Assembly (NCBI GenBank): GCA_029256645.1
Contig: JAQSXM010000269.1
Coordinates: 1-5,293, forward strand
Source of the DNA: Sporomusa sp.
GTDB taxonomy: Bacteria; Bacillota_C; Negativicutes; Sporomusales; Sporomusaceae
Length of the DNA: 5,293 bases
Reading direction: 5' to 3'
The notes under the pieces are model-generated. The model saw nothing but the letters and a program-made list of their open reading frames with translations. It had not been told where the DNA came from and did not search any database. Positions 1 through 4,872 of this stretch are shown here, one piece after another (within the stretch, counting starts at the first letter, position 1; each line of letters opens with the position of its first letter). A program made the translations under genes and the position numbers.

Positions 1-35
1 ATGTATGATAATTTCGATTCTGCCATAGACACTAA

Positions 36-65
36 GACCGGAGAAGGCAGCTGCCTTCTCCGGTC
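36..65. terminator. 30-bp perfect palindrome, probable terminator
   Basis: Positions 36-50 are the exact reverse complement of 51-65, giving a GC-rich stem of about 13 bp with an AGCT turn. It lies 14 nt past the stop codon of the minus-strand secreted protein, which is where an intrinsic terminator would sit. Neither side carries a real T-run: the minus transcript continues TTAGTGTC and the plus side continues ATGTCC. It is therefore either a U-poor or bidirectional terminator, an mRNA 3'-end stabiliser, or a protein-binding dyad. No gene is visible in 1-35. Confidence 0.55.
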
Positions 66-79
66 ATGTCCACTGACTA

Positions 80-1000
80 TCATTTGCCTTCTGAAAGAGT
101 TTCAATAGAAAGCAGCGCATCACCATTAAAGCTTAGTTTTTCGGTATCATAGATCCAAATTGAATCATCTGCTTCCGTACGGAGTGGTTTGCCCCAACTA
201 AGCTGCACTTGCCCTTTACTCATACCTGCAGCTACATTCCCGTTTTGAATTTGACTCCATAATTCATAAGAACCGCCAAGACTCACTCTCGGATCTTCCG
301 TAAATAAAGCATCTTGCCAAGGAGGCGTCTGAGTCCAAGCTTGATTTGGCATATTAGTCCAACTGTAAGCTATGGGTAAAACCGCCTTTTTGCCATTTAC
401 TGAAACAATGAGCCAAATCGGTTCTTCGGATTGATTACCCGCATATACATCAACCACGGTAACCGGACCGCCAATAGCAGTTGATACGGCCATTGGAGTG
501 TCCCCGCCAGGAATATATAGCCCTGACAGCTCTCTAAATTTCGAATAAACAGTTTTTCCCAGGAATTGTTTACGGGCATTATTCAGATCAGATGTTAAAA
601 CCAAACCTTCTAATTGCCCGCGCATGGTACGGCCAAGCAATTTCTCACCGGTTTCATTTACTGTCATACTAACCATATACTCTTGCTGATTATAGCCGGC
701 TGCAAATGGTACTACTGCAGTGACTGTAACCTGTTTTCCAACATGTTCAGCATAAGGAATGCGAACAGAACGATCACCTTGAAATCCCTGATTTGCCTGA
801 TTTACTGTAAAAATCTCATATCCTGCAGATTGCTTATCAGCAGGTAAAGCAAGAAATGTAAAGTTATGCCCTGCCCATTGTTCGATTTTTATATTAGCCG
901 GAGATGTTTCACTAGCTGCCGCTGCCCAAACTGAACCAGTAGTGCCAAATCCTATTAGTAAACTTAATACCAGTAAAATGCGTACGCTAACTATTTTCAA
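80..1000 (-). CDS. Secreted protein with BamE/SmpA-like C-terminal domain
   Basis: This is a 306-residue exported protein of unknown function. The N-terminus is a classical Sec signal peptide: a short basic start, a hydrophobic core at about residues 8-25 and an alanine-rich cleavage region near 26-29 (SVWA/AAAS). No lipobox cysteine is visible. Residues about 35-235 are beta-rich and not recognised. The C-terminal 60 or so residues contain a pattern seen in BamE/SmpA/OmlA-like folds: an aliphatic-N-G-N-V-x-x-G-M-S-K-x-Q-V segment (251-265), then WGKP (269-272), then an aromatic strand ending in a FNGD turn (291-294). That assignment rests on motif resemblance only. The start is TTG at 1000, chosen because GGGGGAG lies 7 nt upstream and the signal peptide begins there. 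The gene has its own promoter and a long structured leader (see those entries), which suggests regulation at the RNA level. It would act outside the cytoplasmic membrane. The coding call is firm; the function is not. Confidence 0.85.
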   Translation of the reverse strand: MKIVSVRILLVLSLLIGFGTTGSVWAAAASETSPANIKIEQWAGHNFTFLALPADKQSAGYEIFTVNQANQGFQGDRSVRIPYAEHVGKQVTVTAVVPFAAGYNQQEYMVSMTVNETGEKLLGRTMRGQLEGLVLTSDLNNARKQFLGKTVYSKFRELSGLYIPGGDTPMAVSTAIGGPVTVVDVYAGNQSEEPIWLIVSVNGKKAVLPIAYSWTNMPNQAWTQTPPWQDALFTEDPRVSLGGSYELWSQIQNGNVAAGMSKGQVQLSWGKPLRTEADDSIWIYDTEKLSFNGDALLSIETLSEGK

Positions 1001-1007
1001 ATTTTAT

Positions 1008-1014
1008 CTCCCCC
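1008..1014 (-). promoter_or_regulatory. Ribosome binding site for a TTG start
   Basis: GGGGGAG on the minus strand, 7 nt before TTG at 1000-998. It decides the start: no ATG in this frame has a comparable Shine-Dalgarno sequence, and the signal peptide follows directly. The G-run could also pair with C-rich parts of the upstream leader, such as AACCC at 1130-1126, so access to it might be controlled. Confidence 0.75.
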
Positions 1015-1055
1015 GTTTTAATTCTTTGCTATACCTCAGCTTTTTCCCCATAAAA

Positions 1056-1131
1056 AAACCCCCTACGTATGGATACTCGGCTCGTACCGGTGAGCGCGAT
1101 ATGTCACACTCCTCTATCCCGTGGCGGGTTC
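1056..1131 (-). ncRNA. Candidate structured 5'-leader RNA (riboswitch-like)
   Basis: On the minus strand this part of the leader can fold into nested helices. The outer helix pairs 1131-1126 with 1061-1056 (GAACCC with GGGTTT, one G·U). An asymmetric internal loop follows (1125-1120 and 1070-1062). The next helix is GGATA 1119-1115 with TATCC 1075-1071. It encloses two hairpins: an 8-bp stem 1111-1104/1099-1092 with two G·U wobbles and a CATA loop, and a 4-bp stem 1089-1086/1081-1078 with an ACGA loop. The 3' strand of the outer helix ends in seven T residues (1058-1052), as in an intrinsic terminator or attenuator. It lies about 56-130 nt upstream of the TTG start and downstream of a near-consensus promoter. 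I could not match it to a known riboswitch class from memory. It could also be a small RNA or a leader terminator. Folding was done by eye. Confidence 0.5.
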
Positions 1132-1134
1132 AAC

Positions 1135-1149
1135 ACAATATGATATTGT
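1135..1149. promoter_or_regulatory. 15-bp dyad, possible operator
   Basis: ACAATATGATATTGT is a perfect 7-1-7 palindrome. It starts about 18 nt downstream of the predicted transcription start for the secreted protein gene, where a repressor would block elongation. The half-site does not match the Fur, PerR or Zur boxes I know. In the RNA it would form only a weak AT-rich hairpin with a 3-nt loop, so a DNA-binding role is as likely as an RNA one. Confidence 0.35.
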
Positions 1150-1173
1150 CAGCAGATTGGCAGCTTATAATGT

Positions 1174-1202
1174 ATTATAATGCAAATAACAAATTCCGTC
1201 AA
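1174..1202 (-). promoter_or_regulatory. Sigma-A type promoter of the secreted protein gene
   Basis: On the minus strand TTGACG (1202-1197) is followed after exactly 17 nt by TATAAT (1179-1174). That is one mismatch from consensus in the -35 and none in the -10. The predicted transcription start is near 1167, giving a leader of about 167 nt before the TTG at 1000. The -35 box lies inside the arm of the long palindrome at 1192-1241, so this promoter overlaps the end of the upstream gene's transcription unit. Confidence 0.75.
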
Positions 1203-1241
1203 ATAATAATTTTCTTTAGAAAATTATTATTTGACGGAATT
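1192..1241 (-). terminator. Long perfect inverted repeat, probable terminator
   Basis: Two 23-nt arms (1192-1214 and 1219-1241) are perfect reverse complements around a 4-nt loop. It begins 15 nt after the stop codon of the 411-residue membrane protein gene. Read on the minus strand the stem is followed by a T-rich stretch (TGTTATTTGC). The stem is AT-rich except for the CCGTC/GACGG base, which is unusual for an intrinsic terminator. Because of the symmetry TTGACG occurs in both orientations; the minus copy is a promoter -35 box. A small palindromic mobile element is an alternative. Confidence 0.6.
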
Positions 1242-1256
1242 ATTACATTCATATTG

Positions 1257-2492
1257 TTATTTCTTTAATCCAATGCCAATTGCAGAGTGCCGGTAAAACA
1301 CATCTTTAACTACTTTCACTTCATCAGGCTTACAGTCAACGACAACAAACACCTCGGTAACTTTCCCTTTGATTATATTTTTGCTGTTGCGTATATAGAG
1401 AAAATACTTAAATGCAAACCCAACAGCCAGTCCGAACAAAAGCCCAATTAAACCCCAAATAATTGGGCCCCACTTCCACATGAAACCCCATAACACGCCG
1501 AGCACCATTAGAATCGTCCCTAGTATGCTGGGTACGTCAAACATACTCTCCCCATCTGACCGATGAATATTATCAAATAGCTGTACTTCTTTTTTCATGG
1601 TACTTAATGGTATTGCACAGATCCTGCTCTGCTCAATGCCTTTTTGTTCTAAGTCCGTTACCGCTAATTCCAAATGTAACGAATGTTCAAACGAAGCAAC
1701 CACATGCATCCTATCACCTCCGTGTATCGGCATTTTAAAGGTTGGGTCTTGATATTCTTTCTCCAGCATTTTCGCCTGTTCTTGTTCAAATAGACGATTA
1801 TACTCTACCGTGTTTACATATACATCATACAAGGCAAAGCCAAATATAGAAGGCAGATATATTAACCACTGGGGGTCTAATACAGATTTTGCCTCATCAA
1901 ACAATCCTAGAGCTGTATATTGGATGGATTGCAGTATATGAGAAAAATAACAGCATGCAATCCACCAGATGAGTAAGAAAAAGGCGGTCGGTGTCCGATG
2001 GGTATAAAGATGTCCCAGGCCGGGCGTTAAGAATGTCCAGGCCACACTAACCCAAGGTGTGCGTCTGTCAAGGGTATTAATTTCATAAAAAGAGACACGT
2101 TCAGGATCAATCTTCGACTCATTCCGCTGCGCCAGTATGGTGAGCTTATTCAAGTCAACTGTCAGTTGGTATCCATTCCATATGCAATAGAGAAATACCG
2201 GGGCATATAACAGGAGCCATCTGTTATTTACTATCTCTTTCGCCATCTCGTATCGTCCGGTAAAAGAATACAGGATAGCTAAATTTACATTAGCATTTAA
2301 GTTTACTACCATTTCCCAAGTAAAAAGCAAAAAACCAGCGATATAACTGCCCAGACTGATATGGGCAAACCCGGGAAAGGCAGCCGACCACCACGCAATT
2401 ACGTAGGGGTTGCGCAGGTGCAGGTAGTTGGTTGCAATAGAATTCATGACCCCTAATGGTCTTCGCCTTTGGCGAAACGATGAAATAGGCAT
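1257..2492 (-). CDS. Polytopic membrane protein, duplicated TM module
   Basis: A 411-residue integral membrane protein I cannot assign to a named family. Residues 28-124 and 145-241 are two copies of one module and align without gaps at an offset of 117. Shared residues include P29/P146, W35/W152, PG at 40-41/157-158, H44/H161, W59/W176, Y75/Y192, G79/G196, AK at 84-85/201-202, WL at 92-93/209-210 and N115/N232. Each copy has about three hydrophobic segments. The second carries PGLGHLY (157-163), resembling the PGxGxxY turn of TM2-like proteins. Residues 262-411 look like a small alpha/beta domain (strand at 263-268, helix at 271-284) interrupted by a glycine-rich transmembrane hairpin (about 321-367) and completed by strand 378-386 and a final helix. 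That layout recalls DUF1269/DUF3341-type proteins, by inference. ATG at 2492 is preferred because GGAG lies 9 nt upstream; Met16 (2447) is the alternative, with a poorer site. A long palindrome follows the stop. No enzyme motif is visible; a sensing, transport or scaffold role is possible. Confidence 0.88.
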   Translation of the reverse strand: MPISSFRQRRRPLGVMNSIATNYLHLRNPYVIAWWSAAFPGFAHISLGSYIAGFLLFTWEMVVNLNANVNLAILYSFTGRYEMAKEIVNNRWLLLYAPVFLYCIWNGYQLTVDLNKLTILAQRNESKIDPERVSFYEINTLDRRTPWVSVAWTFLTPGLGHLYTHRTPTAFFLLIWWIACCYFSHILQSIQYTALGLFDEAKSVLDPQWLIYLPSIFGFALYDVYVNTVEYNRLFEQEQAKMLEKEYQDPTFKMPIHGGDRMHVVASFEHSLHLELAVTDLEQKGIEQSRICAIPLSTMKKEVQLFDNIHRSDGESMFDVPSILGTILMVLGVLWGFMWKWGPIIWGLIGLLFGLAVGFAFKYFLYIRNSKNIIKGKVTEVFVVVDCKPDEVKVVKDVFYRHSAIGIGLKK

Positions 2493-2515
2493 ATTTTACT
2501 TCTCCATTTTTTCCA

Positions 2516-2544
2516 TTGATACTTATTGCATATTTTTTAAGCAA
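2516..2544 (-). promoter_or_regulatory. Weak promoter candidate for the membrane protein gene
   Basis: On the minus strand TTGCTT (2544-2539) and TATCAA (2521-2516) are 17 nt apart, directly upstream of the GGAG site of the 411-residue protein gene. Matches are 3-4 of 6 in each box, and the leader would be only about 15-20 nt. It is offered because nothing better lies between the gene and the degenerate reading frame upstream. Confidence 0.25.
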
Positions 2545-2548
2545 CTAC

Positions 2549-2689
2549 CTACCATGGGGCAACAAGAAGCACAGCTAGAACCCACCATCGCCAGGGGCCA
2601 AAGCCATGATCCAGCCAATTTTCGATACGCGCCGGGGTTAGAAGTTTTGTCATTTCTACAAGTTACTCATCAGAAAGATAAATTACCAT
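2549..2689 (-). pseudogene. N-terminal remnant of a CBO0543-like membrane protein
   Basis: On the minus strand AGGAGG (2700-2695) lies 5 nt before ATG at 2689. The frame reads MVIYLSDE, a TAA stop (2665-2663), LVE, then from ATG 2653 a run beginning MTKLLTPARIENWL and ending in a tryptophan-rich hydrophobic start of a membrane helix, stopped by TAG at 2551-2549. It aligns without gaps to the N-terminus of the partial CBO0543-type protein at 4873. From that protein's residue 16 about 11 of 33 positions are identical, including K-x-L-T, R-I-x-x-W-L and the first-helix W, L, L and V. The intact genes continue from here into W-x-K-L-x-D-K; this copy ends, and no other frame resumes the pattern. 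It therefore looks like a broken gene start. The alternative is a genuine 34-residue membrane microprotein from ATG 2653, but no Shine-Dalgarno sequence precedes that ATG. Confidence 0.45.
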
Positions 2690-2700
2690 CGGTTCCTCCT

Positions 2701-3015
2701 AGCCAGCTTTCTGGTTCCAGCCACCCAAGGCGTAGTCATGATTTCGATTAAAGCAAAAGGTGAATTTGAATCAAGGATCATATGTTGCTATAGGACCAGC
2801 GGGACAAAATTACCGAGGTTCTAAATGTGATGCCTAACCACTATTATGACCGCCAGCTTATATACTCATCCATTAGTACACCGAAGCCTAACCCGTCCCT
2901 TGCCTCATTCAATTAATACGATAAAACGGTAAAAAAGCAACATGGACAAGTTTCCCTATATCTGTATTTTACATAACATAATATTGAAACTTAAAACAAT
3001 GCCTTAAAATACTCT
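2701..3015. other. Gene-free stretch with possible coding scraps
   Basis: No intact gene is visible here. On the minus strand 2912-2844 reads as a 22-residue frame containing GLGFGVLMDEYISW before a double stop, which looks protein-like and may be the tail of a lost gene. Another minus frame ends with TAG overlapping the GGAGG of the CBO0543-like remnant (tail reading ALGGWNQKAG), but it carries stops upstream. The AT-rich part (about 2930-3015) should hold the bicupin promoter. Candidates are TTTCCC (2951-2956), 17 nt, TAACAT (2974-2979), and TTGCCT (2900-2905), 16 nt, TAAAAC (2922-2927); both are weak. No repeat or hairpin stands out. Confidence 0.4.
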
Positions 3016-3032
3016 AAAAAGGAGGCCGTTCT

Positions 3033-4193
3033 ATGATTAAACGTTCCTGTGATCAAGCGATGTGCGAAGATCTGCCGCAACCGATAAGGCCTGATGGTGC
3101 CGGCGCCCTTGATCTGGGTCCGCGGAACATCATGAGAGATTTTGAGAATCCGGACATGCTTGTCCCACCAGCCACCGATGCTGGATTAATCCCCAATTTA
3201 AAATTTTCATTTTCCGACGCCCACATGACGTTAAATCACGGTGGCTGGTCGCGGGAAGTGACGATTAGAGAGCTGCCGGTCGCAACCACGCTTGCCGGGG
3301 TGAACATGGCCCTGACGCCGGGCGGTGTACGTGAGATGCACTGGCATTCACAGACCGAATGGGCTTATGTGCTGGTCGGGAGCGCTCGCGTCACCTCGGT
3401 TGACCAGGACGGCCGTAACTTCATTGGCGACATTTTTCCTGGCGATCTTTGGTTCTTTCCTGAAGGAATTCCGCACACGATCCAGGGATTGGAGAATGGC
3501 TGCGAGTTTCTACTCGTCTTCAACGATGGCAATTTCTCTGATCTCAATACCTTCTCAATCTCCGATTGGTTCGCGCACACACCGAAAGATATACTGTCGG
3601 CAAATTTCGGGGTACCGAAAAGCGCCTTTGCCAATATCCCTTCAAAACAACGCTATATTTATCAATCGGAGATACCCGGACCGCTACAATGCCAGAAGGT
3701 GCCTGATCCTTTCGGGACCGTGCCAAAAACTTTCAAACACCGGCTGCTTGCCCAAGCGCCGTTAATATATCCGTACGGAACGGTACGAATAGTCGATTCC
3801 ACTAACTTCCCTATTTCGACAACAACCGCTGCGGCTTTGGTGGAAGTCAGGCCGGGCGGCATGAGAGAAATGCATTGGCATTTCAACGACGAGTGGCAAT
3901 ATTACATCTCAGGGATGGGGCGCATGACGGCATTTGCGGCTAATAGCAATGCCCGCACATTCAATGTTCAGGCCGGTGATGTAGGCTATATACCGTTCCC
4001 CTACGGACACTATGTACAAAACACAGGCGACTGCAGCCTATGGTTTCTAGAGATATTCCGGTCTGCCCACTATGCTGACATGTCGCTCAACCAATGGATG
4101 GCGTTAACTCCCCCAGAGCTGGTTCAAAGCAACTTGCATGTAGGTACGAAATTTATAGATGCCCTGCGCAAGGAAAAAGTAGAAATCGTCTAG
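3033..4193 (+). CDS. oxdC: Oxalate decarboxylase family bicupin
   Basis: A 386-residue two-cupin protein, close to Bacillus subtilis OxdC in length and alignable along nearly all of it. OxdC splits oxalate into formate and CO2 using manganese and O2. The N-terminal cupin has metal ligands H103, H105, E109 and H148 and the substrate arginine R100 (OxdC Arg92). The C-terminal cupin has H281, H283, E287 and H326, with R278, E340 and Y347 matching OxdC Arg270, Glu333 and Tyr340. The stacked tryptophans of OxdC (Trp96, Trp274) are present as W104 and W282. The N-terminal signature PQPIR...NPDMLVPP is intact. Two differences matter. The active-site lid SENST (OxdC 161-165, with catalytic Glu162) is SDLNT here (169-173), so glutamate is replaced by aspartate. 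The second HxH-to-E spacing is also one residue shorter than in OxdC. The symbol is used in the family sense; reduced decarboxylation, oxidase activity or another substrate are possible. No signal peptide, so cytoplasmic or spore-associated as in Bacillus relatives. ATG 3033 follows AAAGGAGG by 7 nt. CBO0543-type genes lie downstream. Confidence 0.9.
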   Translation: MIKRSCDQAMCEDLPQPIRPDGAGALDLGPRNIMRDFENPDMLVPPATDAGLIPNLKFSFSDAHMTLNHGGWSREVTIRELPVATTLAGVNMALTPGGVREMHWHSQTEWAYVLVGSARVTSVDQDGRNFIGDIFPGDLWFFPEGIPHTIQGLENGCEFLLVFNDGNFSDLNTFSISDWFAHTPKDILSANFGVPKSAFANIPSKQRYIYQSEIPGPLQCQKVPDPFGTVPKTFKHRLLAQAPLIYPYGTVRIVDSTNFPISTTTAAALVEVRPGGMREMHWHFNDEWQYYISGMGRMTAFAANSNARTFNVQAGDVGYIPFPYGHYVQNTGDCSLWFLEIFRSAHYADMSLNQWMALTPPELVQSNLHVGTKFIDALRKEKVEIV

Positions 4194-4290
4194 ATATGTT
4201 AAAGATCTGCTTGTCATTTTGAATGGGGTAACCGTCCTCTGGACACAATAATCCTGTTTAAAATACATTATCTCGCTGCGGAGGCAATAT
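4194..4290 (+). other. Intergenic gap without a clear terminator
   Basis: These 97 nt separate the bicupin from the first CBO0543-type gene. The only small hairpin is GTCC-TCT-GGAC (4234-4244), too weak and without a T-run, so no intrinsic terminator is evident and read-through from the bicupin is plausible. No convincing promoter pair was found. GGAGG at 4280-4284 is the ribosome binding site of the next gene. Confidence 0.4.
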
Positions 4291-4860
4291 ATGTTCCTTG
4301 CTGTAACAGGTACACCGATTGAGATGGAAATCCAGAAATTGCTTACTGCAGTTCACCTTAATAAATGGCTACGTGAAGACCTATTCCATTTTAACTGGTG
4401 GTTCCTGTTGGGGTTATCGATCCTGAGTATAGTCGTCTGGTGGAAACTGCTTGATAAGACGCGATTACCTGAAATCCTATTATATGCAGTTCTGACAACA
4501 CTTGTAACGATGGGAATCGATGAATGTGGCATAGAATTAACCCTATGGTTTTATCCTATCTATCTACTCCCTATTTTTCCAGTTTTAACTGCTATCAACT
4601 TATTGATTTTACCAGTGGTATTTTCGCTTGCCTATCAACACTTCAATACTTGGAAGAGTTTTATCCTGGCCAGCATTACAATAGCTGGGTTACTGTCTTT
4701 TGCCGTGGAACCTGCTCTAGTATGGGCTAATTTTTATCAATTGCTCAAATGGCAATATTATTATAGCTTCCTTATTTATGTTGCTGTGTCATTAATCATC
4801 AGATGGTTAATAGTTAAGCTTTTTGCCATTGCCGAAAAGGCCCAGGCACACCCATATTAA
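4291..4860 (+). CDS. CBO0543 family integral membrane protein
   Basis: A 189-residue membrane protein matching, from memory, the CBO0543 family of uncharacterised Firmicutes proteins. After an amphipathic N-terminus (about 11-33) it has five predicted membrane helices at roughly 35-52, 61-78, 90-112, 123-148 and 158-178. Family-type landmarks are WWKLLDKxRLPEI (50-62), an acidic IDECG inside or at the end of helix 2 (76-80), LWFYP (85-89), LPIFP (93-97), AYQHF (114-118), TWKSF (120-124), E140-P141 and KWQYYYS (153-159). The charged D77, E78 and E140 within hydrophobic segments are notable and are shared with, or aligned to, the family pattern. The function of the family is not known to me. 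GGAGG lies 6 nt before ATG 4291. The stop at 4858-4860 abuts the ribosome binding site of a close paralogue, so the two are almost certainly co-transcribed, possibly with the upstream bicupin. Confidence 0.85.
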   Translation: MFLAVTGTPIEMEIQKLLTAVHLNKWLREDLFHFNWWFLLGLSILSIVVWWKLLDKTRLPEILLYAVLTTLVTMGIDECGIELTLWFYPIYLLPIFPVLTAINLLILPVVFSLAYQHFNTWKSFILASITIAGLLSFAVEPALVWANFYQLLKWQYYYSFLIYVAVSLIIRWLIVKLFAIAEKAQAHPY

Positions 4861-4872
4861 GGAGGCAGCTAT

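Noticed and set aside
1..35. Possible end of a plus-strand gene at the left edge
   Set aside because: Only a few codons are visible in any frame, so coding cannot be supported.
614..847. Plus-strand 77-codon frame inside the secreted protein gene
   Set aside because: Antisense to a gene with signal peptide and ribosome binding site; composition is not protein-like.
1056..1131. Match to cobalamin, lysine, purine, TPP, T-box or c-di-GMP riboswitches
   Set aside because: Short look-alikes (CCCGCCAC, GATAGAGG) occur, but the remaining conserved boxes and helices of those classes are absent and the element is too short for most of them.
1081..1140. tRNA-like GGTTC motif on the plus strand
   Set aside because: No acceptor stem, anticodon arm or matching T-stem can be formed around it.
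942..1268. Plus-strand 108-codon open frame across the leader, promoter and palindrome
   Set aside because: It reads through the structured leader and the inverted repeat, has no ribosome binding site, and is explained better by the minus-strand regulatory elements.
2462..2476. Six-bp hairpin (TTCGCC, 3-nt loop, GGCGAA) in the first codons of the 411-residue protein
   Set aside because: Short, lies in coding sequence for an arginine-rich stretch, and no other sign of regulation; likely incidental.
2428..2751. Plus-strand 107-codon open frame overlapping the start of the membrane protein gene
   Set aside because: No Shine-Dalgarno site, low-complexity polar composition, and it runs antisense to a well-supported gene and to the CBO0543-like remnant.
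3325..3886. Several open frames on both strands inside the bicupin gene
   Set aside because: They are shadows of the OxdC-family frame, which is conserved throughout.
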